Source: VXNE01 sp965203615 (GTDB lineage Bacteria; Pseudomonadota; Gammaproteobacteria; Pseudomonadales; Azotimanducaceae). From it: a stretch of DNA of 64,000 nt. Under the pieces are notes generated by a model. That model did not search any database and was not told the DNA's origin. It was given only the letters and a program-made list of their open reading frames with translations. The stretch is taken from contig OZ241900.1 in assembly GCA_965203615.1 (NCBI GenBank), forward strand, positions 3,348,001-3,412,000, written 5' to 3'. The position numbers were made by a program, and so were the translations under genes. The number at the start of each line of letters is the position of its first letter. The first letter of the stretch is position 1. This document shows positions 25,609 through 34,336 of this stretch, piece after piece.

Positions 25609-27366
25609 ATGGCGGAAGCTGCTGTCCAACACGCGCAGGAACCGGCGATCGCGGCGGTATTGCGCGCGCGGTTCGGCGACTGCGCTTCCCAGCCGACGAT
25701 AGACGGCATTCCGACATTGTGGGTGGATCGGACCCGCGTACCGGAAATCCTGCGCTGTCTGAAGGACGAGGAAGGTTATGAACTGCTGTTCGACCTCTCC
25801 GCCATCGATGAGCGCACACGGCAGTTCCGCGAAGGCCAGCCGGATTCCGGTTTCACGGTGTTCTATCACCTGATCTCCCTGGCCCACGACGCGGACCTGC
25901 GGATCAAGGCCGCGCTCCCGGAAACTCGCCCGAGCGTCCCCACCGTGACGAATGTCTACCCGGTGGCGGACTGGTACGAACGCGAGGCGTACGACATGTT
26001 CGGCATCGACTTCGAGGGGCATCCGAACCTGCGCCGCATCCTGACACCGCCGAACTGGGAGGGCCATCCGTTGCGCAAGGAGCATCCGGCTCGCGCGACG
26101 GAAATGGACCCCTTCCGGATGTCGCCGGAGTTCCAGCAGTCGCAACAGGAGGGATTGCGGTTCGTGCCCGAGGAGTGGGGCATGCGCCGGGCGTCGAAAC
26201 ACACGGACTTCATGTTTCTCAACCTCGGCCCCAACCACCCGAGCGTACACGGCGTGTTCCGCATCGCGCTGCAGATGGATGGCGAGGTGATCGTGCAGGC
26301 GGTCCCGGATATCGGCTATCACCACCGCGCCCAGGAAAAGATGGCCGAGCGGCAGAGTTGGCACACCTACATCCCGTACACGGATCGCGTCGACTACCTC
26401 GGCGGCGTCATGAACAACCTGCCGTACGTCATGAACGTGGAGAAGATGGCCGGCATCGAGGTGCCGCCGCGCGCGCAGACCATTCGCGTCATGCTGGCGG
26501 AGCTGTTCCGCATCTCCAGCCACCTGGTCTTCTACGGCACATACGCCCAGGACGTGGGCCAGATGTCGCCGGTCCTGTACATGTTCGCCGACCGGGAACG
26601 TCTCTTTTCCATCATTGAGGCGATCACGGGCGGGCGCATGCATCCGAGCTGGTTCCGGATCGGCGGTGTCACCCAGGACCTGCCCGAAGGCTGGGACAGG
26701 ATGGTCCTCGACTTTGTCGACTACATGCCGAAGCGTCTCGACCACTACGAAAGGATGGCGCTCAAGAACAAGATCCTGCAGCGTCGCTCCATCGGCATCG
26801 GCGCGTACAACACGGCCGAGGGACTCGACTGGGGAATTACGGGACCGTCGCTGCGCGCGACGGGATGCGACTGGGATTTGCGAAAGAACCGGCCCTACAG
26901 CGGCTACGACCAGTTCGAGTTCGATGTGCCGACGGCGCAGAACGGGGACGTGTACGACCGTGCCCTGGTGCGCGTCGAGGAGATTCGCCAGAGCCTGCGC
27001 ATCATTCGGCAGTGTGCGGAGAACATGCCCTCCGGACCGTACAAGGCGGACCATCGGCTGACCACGCCGCCTGCCAAGGAGCGGACGATGGAACACATCG
27101 AGACGCTCATCCACCATTTCCTGAACGTGAGCTGGGGCCCGGTCATCGCGCCGTGCGAGTCGACGACGCTGATCGAGGCGACCAAGGGCTGGAACTCGTA
27201 CTACTCGATCGCCGACGGCGGCACGATGGCCTACCGGACGCGCGTTCGCACGCCGTCCTTCCCCGCGCTGCAGATGATTCCGTTCATCAGCAACGGTTTC
27301 ATGGTCGCGGACCTCATCGCCATCATCGCGAGCATCGATTTCGTCATGGCGGACGTCGATCGATGA
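25609..27366 (+). CDS. nuoCD: NADH-quinone oxidoreductase subunits C and D, fused
   Basis: A 585-aa fusion. Residues 1 to about 185 are the 30-kDa NuoC domain (WYEREAYDMFGIDFEGHPNL, LRKEHPA). Residues from about 197 onward are the 49-kDa NuoD domain (FLNLGPNHPSVHGVFRI), including the quinone-site HPSVHG motif and the C-terminal SPSF-like element seen as VRTPSFPALQ. Fused nuoCD is known from E. coli, Pseudomonas and relatives. The ATG at 25609 is preferred over the longer open frame because it follows the nuoB stop. Confidence 0.97.
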   Translation: MAEAAVQHAQEPAIAAVLRARFGDCASQPTIDGIPTLWVDRTRVPEILRCLKDEEGYELLFDLSAIDERTRQFREGQPDSGFTVFYHLISLAHDADLRIKAALPETRPSVPTVTNVYPVADWYEREAYDMFGIDFEGHPNLRRILTPPNWEGHPLRKEHPARATEMDPFRMSPEFQQSQQEGLRFVPEEWGMRRASKHTDFMFLNLGPNHPSVHGVFRIALQMDGEVIVQAVPDIGYHHRAQEKMAERQSWHTYIPYTDRVDYLGGVMNNLPYVMNVEKMAGIEVPPRAQTIRVMLAELFRISSHLVFYGTYAQDVGQMSPVLYMFADRERLFSIIEAITGGRMHPSWFRIGGVTQDLPEGWDRMVLDFVDYMPKRLDHYERMALKNKILQRRSIGIGAYNTAEGLDWGITGPSLRATGCDWDLRKNRPYSGYDQFEFDVPTAQNGDVYDRALVRVEEIRQSLRIIRQCAENMPSGPYKADHRLTTPPAKERTMEHIETLIHHFLNVSWGPVIAPCESTTLIEATKGWNSYYSIADGGTMAYRTRVRTPSFPALQMIPFISNGFMVADLIAIIASIDFVMADVDR

Positions 27367-27866
27367 CGAGTGACACCGTGACCGATTCAGCCCTGATCGA
27401 GACTCTGTCGGAGTCCGAAGTCGCCGCAATCGAGGCGGAGTGCGCGCATCTGCCGGACCGCCCGTCCGCAGCCATCGACGCCCTGATGATCGTGCAGAAG
27501 CACAGGGGCTGGGTATCCGATCAGAGCCTGTTTGCCATCGCCCGCCTGCTCGGTATGTCCGCCGAGGCGCTGGACGCGGTCGCGACTTTCTACAACAGGA
27601 TCTATCGACACCCCGTCGGCCGTCACGTCGTCATGCTCTGCGACAGCGTGAGCTGCTACGTCATGGGCGCGGACGGCCTCGCGGAGCAGGTCAAGGCGCA
27701 CCTCGGAATCGACTTCGGCGAGACGACGCAGGACGACCGCTTCACGCTGTTGCCCATCGTCTGTATTGGCGCCTGCGACAAGGCGCCGACGATGCTGGTC
27801 GGGGAAGAGTTGGTCACGAACGTCCAGGCCGAACGGCTGGACGAGATATTTGCCCGGTTCGAGTAG
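27363..27866 (+). CDS. nuoE: NADH-quinone oxidoreductase subunit E
   Basis: A 167-aa thioredoxin-like [2Fe-2S] subunit holding cluster N1a. The four Cys ligands are in CDSVSC (Cx4C) and CIGAC (Cx3C). The start overlaps the nuoCD stop (ATGA). It works with NuoF and NuoG in the NADH-dehydrogenase module. Confidence 0.96.
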   Translation: MTSDTVTDSALIETLSESEVAAIEAECAHLPDRPSAAIDALMIVQKHRGWVSDQSLFAIARLLGMSAEALDAVATFYNRIYRHPVGRHVVMLCDSVSCYVMGADGLAEQVKAHLGIDFGETTQDDRFTLLPIVCIGACDKAPTMLVGEELVTNVQAERLDEIFARFE

Positions 27867-27879
27867 AGCACTTCGCGCG

Positions 27880-29184
27880 ATGGAAAGACCTCTCACCGAA
27901 CGAATCGAGCAGAACGGCGGCCGCGTTGTCGACATCGATGCCTTCGAGGCCGCCGGCGGCTATTCCGGCGCGCGCCAGGCGGTGACAGCCATGACCTCCG
28001 AAGAGGTTATCGAACTGGTCAAGGACGCGAACCTGCGCGGCCGTGGCGGCGCGGGCTTTCCCACGGGAGTCAAGTGGGGTTTCGTCCCGCACGGAGACGC
28101 CGCCGGCCCGGGGCCCAAGTACCTGGTCTGCAACGCCGACGAAATGGAACCCGGGACGTTCAAGGACCGCTACCTGATGACCTTCGATCCGCATGTTCTG
28201 CTCGAAGGCATGATCATCGCGGCCTATGCCATCGGCGCCGAGCGCGCCTACATTTTTCTGCGCGGAGAGTATTTCGAGCCCTTCCGGGCCCTGGAACGCG
28301 CGATCGCCGAAGCGCGCGACCGGAAGTACCTGGGAGAGGGCATCTTCGGCACGGGATTCAACCTCGACCTCAGGCTGCACAGCTCCGCCGGGCGCTACAT
28401 CTGCGGAGAGGAGACCGCGCTCCTGAACGCGCTCGAGGGCAAGCGGGCTCAGCCTCGCCTGAAACCGCCGTTCCCGCCCGCAAGCGGCGCCTGGGGCCGG
28501 CCCACCGTGGTGAACAATGTCGAGACCCTCTGTTGCGTGCCGGGCATCGTGCGCCTTGGAGCGGACTGGTTCCGTGGCCTGGGACTCACCGACGACGCCG
28601 GGACGAAGATCTACGGCGTGTCGGGGAAGGTGAACAATCCCGGCCTCTGGGAACTCCCCATGGGCACTACGATTCGCGAGATCATCGAGACCCATGCAGG
28701 CGGGATGCGGGACGGCTATGCCTTGCGGGGATTGCTTCCTGGCGGTGCCTCCACGGACTTCCTGGTGCCGGAGGAGCACCTCGACCTGCCCATGGACTAC
28801 GGGTCCATTTCCGCGGCGGGCAGCCGCATGGGAACCGGTACGATGATCCTGATGGACGATTCGATCTGTCCGGTGGATATGTCCAGGAACCTGCAGCACT
28901 TCTTTGCGCAGGAATCATGCGGCTTCTGCACGCCGTGCAGGGAAGGCCTGCCGTGGCTGGAGGAACTGCTGATCGACATCGAGGAAGGTCGCGGCACGAT
29001 GGAGGACATCGAAACCCTGGAGACGAACGGGGCGTTTATCGGCGCACCCGGAAATACATTCTGTCTGCACGCTGCGGGCGCCATCGAACCCTTGCAAAGC
29101 GCGCTCAAGTACTTCCGGGAGGACTTCGAGGCGCATGTTCGCGAAGGACGCTGCCCGTACAAGAAACGCAACGGCGACGGTTAG
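27880..29184 (+). CDS. nuoF: NADH-quinone oxidoreductase subunit F
   Basis: A 434-aa subunit that oxidises NADH through FMN. The nucleotide/FMN sites are seen as LRGRGGAGFPTGVKWG and RGEYFEP, and cluster N3 ligands in ESCGFCTPCREG with a distal Cys in NTFCLHA. The ATG at 27880 comes thirteen bases after the nuoE stop and gives the usual N-terminus. Confidence 0.97.
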   Translation: MERPLTERIEQNGGRVVDIDAFEAAGGYSGARQAVTAMTSEEVIELVKDANLRGRGGAGFPTGVKWGFVPHGDAAGPGPKYLVCNADEMEPGTFKDRYLMTFDPHVLLEGMIIAAYAIGAERAYIFLRGEYFEPFRALERAIAEARDRKYLGEGIFGTGFNLDLRLHSSAGRYICGEETALLNALEGKRAQPRLKPPFPPASGAWGRPTVVNNVETLCCVPGIVRLGADWFRGLGLTDDAGTKIYGVSGKVNNPGLWELPMGTTIREIIETHAGGMRDGYALRGLLPGGASTDFLVPEEHLDLPMDYGSISAAGSRMGTGTMILMDDSICPVDMSRNLQHFFAQESCGFCTPCREGLPWLEELLIDIEEGRGTMEDIETLETNGAFIGAPGNTFCLHAAGAIEPLQSALKYFREDFEAHVREGRCPYKKRNGDG

Positions 29185-29199
29185 GAGTCCGGAGAGGAA

Positions 29200-31965
29200 A
29201 TGGCAACCATTATCGTTGATGGCGAGCGCTACGAGGCGAAGGCCGGGCAGAACGTGCTGGAAGCCGTGCTCTCGCAGCACCTGGACCTGCCGTATTTCTG
29301 CTGGCATCCGGCCATGGGTTCCGTCGGTGCCTGCCGACAGTGCGCCATCATGGAATATGCCGATGAGAACGACGATCGGGGACGCCTCGTGATGGCGTGC
29401 ATCACGTCCGTGCGCGACGGCATGCGGATTTCCATCGCCGCCCCCCACGCCGCCCGTTTCCGCGAGTCGGTCATCGAATGGCTGATGGAAAACCACCCGC
29501 ACGACTGTCCGGTCTGCGAGGAGGGCGGCGAGTGCCACCTGCAGGACATGACGGTCATGACGGGGCATTCCGAGCGCCGCTATCGCGGTACGAAACGGAC
29601 CTGGCGCAACCAGGACCTGGGCCCGTTCATAGGCCACGAGATGAATCGTTGCATCACCTGCTATCGCTGCGTGCGGTTCTATCGCGACTACGCCGGCGGC
29701 ACGGACCTGGAAGCGATGGGTTCACGGAGCCGGATGTATTTCGGCCGCGCGGCGGACGGCAAGCTCGAGAACGAGTTCTCCGGCAACCTGGTCGAGGTCT
29801 GCCCGACCGGGGTTTTCACGGACAAGCCCTTCTCCAAACAGTACACCCGCAAGTGGGACCTGCAGTCGGCGCCATCCGTCTGTCCGGGCTGCGCCGTGGG
29901 CTGCAATATCTTTCCGAGCGAGCGCTACGGCGATCTGAAACGCGTGCACAACCGCTATCACGGCGAAATCAACGGCTATTTTCTTTGTGATCGCGGCCGC
30001 TTCGGCTCCCATTTCGTGAATGATCAGTCGCGGATCAGGAAGGCGGGAACGCGCGCCGGCGACGAGGTGTTCGAGGCGCGCGGCGTTGACGCGGCCATCG
30101 ACACGCTCGGCGAAATGCTGCGGGACAGGAAAGCCGTGGGCATCGGCTCGCCGCGCGCCAGCGTGGAAGCGAACTTCGCCCTGCGCAATCTCGTCGGCGA
30201 GGAGAACTTCTGCAATGGTCTGGCCGACGGCGAGTCGGAACTCATCGCGCTCGCACTCGACATCCACCGGCGGAGCGGGGCGCGCATCCCCACCGTGAAG
30301 GATGTCGAAGCCGCGGACGCCGTGCTCGTGCTTGGCGAGGACGTGCTGAATACCGCTCCCCGCGTGGCCCTGTCGATACGGCAGGCGGCGCGCGGACGGG
30401 CATTGGAAATGGGCAACGAGGCAGCCATACCCGGCTGGCAGGATGCCGGCATTCGTGGCCACGCGCAGGGCGCCTTGAGCCCCGTATTCCTGGCCACCAC
30501 GTTGCCCACGCGTCTCGACGACGTGGCGGAGGCGACGCTTCACGCCGCGCCCGAGGATATCGCCCGCGCCGGATACGCGGTCGCGCATCGCATCGACGGT
30601 GACTTCGCCGCGCCCGAGGGCGGCCCCGAAGTCACGGTCGGGGACGAGTTCATCGATCGTGTCGCCACCGTTCTCACGGGGGCGGAGCGGCCGTTGATCG
30701 TCACTGGAACGGGGTCGGGACAACGCGGCGTCATCGAAGCCGCGGCGAACATCGCCTGGGCGCTGCGCGCGCGCGGAGCGGATCCGGCGCTCCTGATCGC
30801 GCCGCACGAAGCGAACAGTTTCGGCGCGGCCATGGTGAATGCCGGGCTGAGCCTGGATGACGCCCTCGAGGCGGTGCAGTCGGGTGCGGCGGAAACCCTC
30901 GTCATCATGGAGAACGACCTGTATCGGCGGTCCGAAAGGGAACGCGTCGACGCAACCCTTGCCGCCGGTGCCCAAGTCGTCGTCATCGACACGCTGGAGA
31001 ACGCGACGGCACAGGCCGCCCATCTCGTGCTGCCGGCTGCAACCTACGCGGAGTGCAACGGCACTTTCGTCAACTACGAAGGCCGTGCGCAGCGCTTCTA
31101 CCAGGTGTTCGAGCCCGGGGATGAGGAGGATGAGGTCGTACCTTCCTGGGTGTGGATTCAGCGCGCCGCGCACGCGGCGGGTCGCAACGACTGTGCCTGG
31201 TCACACATGGACGATCTGGTTCGCGATTGCGCGGCGGCGGTGCCAGCCCTGGCGACGATTCCCGAAGCCGCCCCAGCCGCCGGCTATCGTGGCGAAGCCG
31301 ATACCAGGATCCCGCGCCAGCCGCATCGCTACAGCGGCCGCACCGCCATGCGCGCGGACGTCAACGTGCACGAGCCGAAACCAACGGTTGACGAGGAGAC
31401 GCCGTTCGCCTACTCCATGGAAGGTCAGAACACCGGTCGTCAACCCGGTTCGACGGTGCCTTACGTCTGGTCGCCGGGATGGAACTCGAACCAGTCGGTG
31501 TTCAAGTTTCAACAGGAAGTGAACGGCGGATTGAGCGGCGGCGACCCGGGTGTTCGATTGATCGCCGCCAAAGCGGACGCCGATGGTGCGGACGCGCGGC
31601 AGTTCCGGAGTCCTCCGGCTGCGTTTGCCGCGGGAGACGGCGTCAAGCTGTTGCCGTTGCACGCGATCTTCGGCAGCGACGAACTGTCGGCGCGTTCCTG
31701 GCCGGTCGCCGCCAGCAGTCCCTCGCCGCACATCGTCCTGAATCCGGAGGATGCCCGGCAACTTGGCGTGGCCCAGGGTGACGGGGTCAAGTGCGCCGCG
31801 TTGCCGGTCTCCGTCGAGGTCCGCGTGGATGAAGCCATGACCCGGGGCACGGCGGCTTGCGTTTGCGGCTTGCCGGACATGCCCGGCCCGCTCCCCGTCG
31901 GTACCGTGGAGTTCGAGCGCGATCCGGACTTCGAGCGCCGCACGGAAATTATCGCCAGGGGATAG
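29200..31965 (+). CDS. nuoG: NADH-quinone oxidoreductase subunit G
   Basis: A 921-aa large iron-sulfur subunit. The N-terminal [2Fe-2S] ligands are in YFCWHPAMGSVGACRQC and MACITS; the His-Cys3 cluster region is HDCPVCEEGGECHL; CITCYRC with a distal CPTG binds the next [4Fe-4S]. The extra cluster motif CPGCAVGC (N7-type) is kept, followed by a long molybdopterin-oxidoreductase-like domain. A GGAG ribosome site precedes the ATG at 29200. Confidence 0.97.
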   Translation: MATIIVDGERYEAKAGQNVLEAVLSQHLDLPYFCWHPAMGSVGACRQCAIMEYADENDDRGRLVMACITSVRDGMRISIAAPHAARFRESVIEWLMENHPHDCPVCEEGGECHLQDMTVMTGHSERRYRGTKRTWRNQDLGPFIGHEMNRCITCYRCVRFYRDYAGGTDLEAMGSRSRMYFGRAADGKLENEFSGNLVEVCPTGVFTDKPFSKQYTRKWDLQSAPSVCPGCAVGCNIFPSERYGDLKRVHNRYHGEINGYFLCDRGRFGSHFVNDQSRIRKAGTRAGDEVFEARGVDAAIDTLGEMLRDRKAVGIGSPRASVEANFALRNLVGEENFCNGLADGESELIALALDIHRRSGARIPTVKDVEAADAVLVLGEDVLNTAPRVALSIRQAARGRALEMGNEAAIPGWQDAGIRGHAQGALSPVFLATTLPTRLDDVAEATLHAAPEDIARAGYAVAHRIDGDFAAPEGGPEVTVGDEFIDRVATVLTGAERPLIVTGTGSGQRGVIEAAANIAWALRARGADPALLIAPHEANSFGAAMVNAGLSLDDALEAVQSGAAETLVIMENDLYRRSERERVDATLAAGAQVVVIDTLENATAQAAHLVLPAATYAECNGTFVNYEGRAQRFYQVFEPGDEEDEVVPSWVWIQRAAHAAGRNDCAWSHMDDLVRDCAAAVPALATIPEAAPAAGYRGEADTRIPRQPHRYSGRTAMRADVNVHEPKPTVDEETPFAYSMEGQNTGRQPGSTVPYVWSPGWNSNQSVFKFQQEVNGGLSGGDPGVRLIAAKADADGADARQFRSPPAAFAAGDGVKLLPLHAIFGSDELSARSWPVAASSPSPHIVLNPEDARQLGVAQGDGVKCAALPVSVEVRVDEAMTRGTAACVCGLPDMPGPLPVGTVEFERDPDFERRTEIIARG

Positions 31966-31967
31966 TC

Positions 31968-32936
31968 GTGGAGTGGAACTACATTCTCATCCTTCCGGTG
32001 GCCGTCGGCGCGCTGGTATTCGCGCTGGTGCTCGTCTGGTGGGAACGCCGGCTGCTCGGCTGGTGGCAGGATCGCCTGGGTCCGAATCGCGTCGGACCGT
32101 TCGGCGTGCTCCAGGCGCTGGCGGATGCCGTGAAGCTCTTCACGAAGGAGGACTGGCTGCCGCCGTTCGGCGACCGGGCGTTTTTCATCATGGCGCCGGC
32201 GATCGTCGCGGGCTCCATGCTGATGGCCTACGTCATCGTGCCGTTCGGCCCGGACCTGCACATCACCGATTCGAACATCGCGGTCCTGTTCTTCCTCGCG
32301 ATGAGTTCCCTCGCGGTTTACGGCGTGTTGCTTGCCGGGCTGTCGAGCAACAACAAGTACGCCATGCTCGGAGGCCTGCGCGCCGCCGCGCAGATGGTGA
32401 CCTACGAAGTGTTCATGGGCCTTTCGCTCATGGGAGTCGTGATCCACGCGGGCTCCTTCAGCCTGGTCGAGATCGTCGAGTCGCAGCAGGGGGTGTGGTA
32501 CATCTTCCCGCAGTGCGTCGGCTTCCTGATCTTCTTCCTGGCCGGTCTGGCGGAGTCGCACCGCCTGCCTTTCGACCTGCCGGAGGCGGAGCACGAACTC
32601 ACCGCCGGATTCCACACCGAGTACTCCGGCATGAAGTTCGCGCTGATCATGGCCGGGGAATACCTCGCCATGGTGCTGACCTCCGCGCTTGTCGTCACGC
32701 TGTTCTTCGGCGGCTGGCTCGCGCCCGCTTTTCTGCCGGGGGCGGAGTACATCCCACCGGTGGTGTGGTTCGGTTTGAAGACCGCCGTGTTCATTCATCT
32801 CTTCATCCTGCTGCGCGCCGCCATACCGCGTCCCCGGTATGACCAGCTCATGTCGCTCGGATGGAAGATCCTGCTGCCCCTGTCGCTGCTCAACCTCCTG
32901 GTGACGGGTGGGGTATCGCTGTGGTTGGCGCAATGA
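31968..32936 (+). CDS. nuoH: NADH-quinone oxidoreductase subunit H
   Basis: A 322-aa membrane subunit that forms part of the quinone channel. Signatures visible are WWERRLLGWWQDRLGPNRVG and RLPFDLPEAEHELTAGFHTE. Eight membrane helices are expected. The GTG start at 31968 has AGGGGA upstream and lies two bases past the nuoG stop. Confidence 0.96.
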   Translation: MEWNYILILPVAVGALVFALVLVWWERRLLGWWQDRLGPNRVGPFGVLQALADAVKLFTKEDWLPPFGDRAFFIMAPAIVAGSMLMAYVIVPFGPDLHITDSNIAVLFFLAMSSLAVYGVLLAGLSSNNKYAMLGGLRAAAQMVTYEVFMGLSLMGVVIHAGSFSLVEIVESQQGVWYIFPQCVGFLIFFLAGLAESHRLPFDLPEAEHELTAGFHTEYSGMKFALIMAGEYLAMVLTSALVVTLFFGGWLAPAFLPGAEYIPPVVWFGLKTAVFIHLFILLRAAIPRPRYDQLMSLGWKILLPLSLLNLLVTGGVSLWLAQ

Positions 32937-32956
32937 AAAGGCGAGGATAGGCCGAT

Positions 32957-33475
32957 ATGTGGAGTCAACTGAGAACCCTCTGGACCGTCTTCCAGCACAC
33001 GTTCATGCGCAACGAGACGGTGGAATATCCGGACGAGATGCCGTACGCCGCGCCGCGCTATCGGGGCCGCATCATCCTGACGCGGGATCCGGACGGCGAA
33101 GAGCGCTGCGTGGCGTGCAACCTTTGCGCGGTGGCCTGCCCGGTGGATTGCATCGCGCTGCAGAAGACCGAACGCGAGGAGGACGGCCGCTGGTATCCGG
33201 AGTTTTTCCGCATCAATTTCTCCCGCTGCATCATGTGCGGCATGTGCGAGGAAGCCTGCCCGACGTACGCCATCCAGCTCACGCCCGATTTCGAGCTGTG
33301 CGAGTACAACCGCGACAACATGGTCTACGAAAAGGAGCACCTGCTTATCAACGGCCCCGGGAAGTACCCGGACTACAGCTTCTGGGGCGTGGCCGGCAAA
33401 ACCATCGAGGGCAAGGACAAGGGAGAAGCACTGAACGAGGCGCCGCCAACCGATCACCGGAGCTTGCTGCCATGA
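32957..33475 (+). CDS. nuoI: NADH-quinone oxidoreductase subunit I
   Basis: A 172-aa ferredoxin-type subunit with two [4Fe-4S] motifs, CVACNLCAVACPVDC and CIMCGMCEEACP, binding clusters N6a and N6b. The spacing to nuoH is 20 bases, with an AGGA ribosome site. Confidence 0.97.
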   Translation: MWSQLRTLWTVFQHTFMRNETVEYPDEMPYAAPRYRGRIILTRDPDGEERCVACNLCAVACPVDCIALQKTEREEDGRWYPEFFRINFSRCIMCGMCEEACPTYAIQLTPDFELCEYNRDNMVYEKEHLLINGPGKYPDYSFWGVAGKTIEGKDKGEALNEAPPTDHRSLLP

Positions 33476-33503
33476 TCGCCGAACGACTGGACGGACCGGC
33501 ATA

Positions 33504-34022
33504 ATGGCCCTCGCACTGTTCTACATCGCGGCGGCGGTGGCGCTCGCTTCCACCGTGCTCGTCATCACGCGCCGCAACGCCGCGCACGCGTTGATCTACC
33601 TGGTGGTCTCGTTGCTGTCCATCGCCGTGATCTTTTTCCTGCTGGGCGCTCCCTTCGCCGCCGCGCTGGAGGTGGTCATCTATGCCGGCGCCATCGTCGT
33701 GCTGTTCCTGTTCGTCGTCATGATGCTGAACCTCGGCAGGCGATCGGCGGAACGCGAGCGCCTGTGGTTGCAGCCCGGCATGTGGATCGGACCCGCGATC
33801 CTGGTCGGGGTGCTGCTCCTCGAGATGCTCTATGTCATCGTTCTCGATGCTCCCGGTGCCACCAAGGGCGAGATGGTCGGCCCCAAGGCGGTGGGCACGG
33901 CGCTATTCCAACAGTACCTGCTGGCGGTGGAGTTGGCCGCCATGCTGCTGCTCGCGGCGCTCATCGGCGCCTACCACCTCGGGCGGCGCTACCTGGGCGA
34001 TCGGCGGGAGGAGTTGTCGTGA
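33504..34022 (+). CDS. nuoJ: NADH-quinone oxidoreductase subunit J
   Basis: A 172-aa membrane subunit with five predicted helices; ARRNAAHALIYLVVSLLS-like and YAGAIVVLFLFVVMMLNL segments match the NuoJ family (read here as RRNAAHALIYLVVSLLSIAV). Its stop overlaps the GTG start of nuoK. Confidence 0.95.
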   Translation: MALALFYIAAAVALASTVLVITRRNAAHALIYLVVSLLSIAVIFFLLGAPFAAALEVVIYAGAIVVLFLFVVMMLNLGRRSAERERLWLQPGMWIGPAILVGVLLLEMLYVIVLDAPGATKGEMVGPKAVGTALFQQYLLAVELAAMLLLAALIGAYHLGRRYLGDRREELS

Positions 34023-34333
34023 CCGTCCCCGTCATCCCGATCGAACACGTCCTGGCGCTCGCGGCGGCTTTGTTCGTCATGGGCCTGGTCGGCGTGCTGG
34101 TGCGGCGCAACGTGATCTTCCTGCTGATGTCGCTGGAGATCATGATGAACGCCTGCGGGCTTGCCTTCATCGCGGCGGGCGCAAAGTGGGGGGCCCCGGA
34201 CGGGCAGATCATGTTCATGCTGATCCTGGCGCTCGCGGCGGCGGAAGTCGCCGTTGCGCTGGGCCTGGTGCTGCAGTTGGAGCGTCGCTTCGACAGCCTC
34301 GACATCGATACGGCCGGCGAGTTGAGCGGGTAG
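34019..34333 (+). CDS. nuoK: NADH-quinone oxidoreductase subunit K
   Basis: A 104-aa three-helix subunit. The conserved buried Glu residues of the MrpC-like family are in LLMSLEIMMNACGL and LALAAAEVAVALGL. The GTG at 34019 overlaps the nuoJ stop (GTGA); the longer open frame upstream is antisense-free but inside nuoJ and not used. Confidence 0.95.
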   Translation: MTVPVIPIEHVLALAAALFVMGLVGVLVRRNVIFLLMSLEIMMNACGLAFIAAGAKWGAPDGQIMFMLILALAAAEVAVALGLVLQLERRFDSLDIDTAGELSG

Positions 34334-34336
34334 ACG

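Noticed and set aside
25609..27366. NuoC-NuoD fusion as a novelty
   Set aside because: The fusion is well known in E. coli, Pseudomonas and related bacteria.
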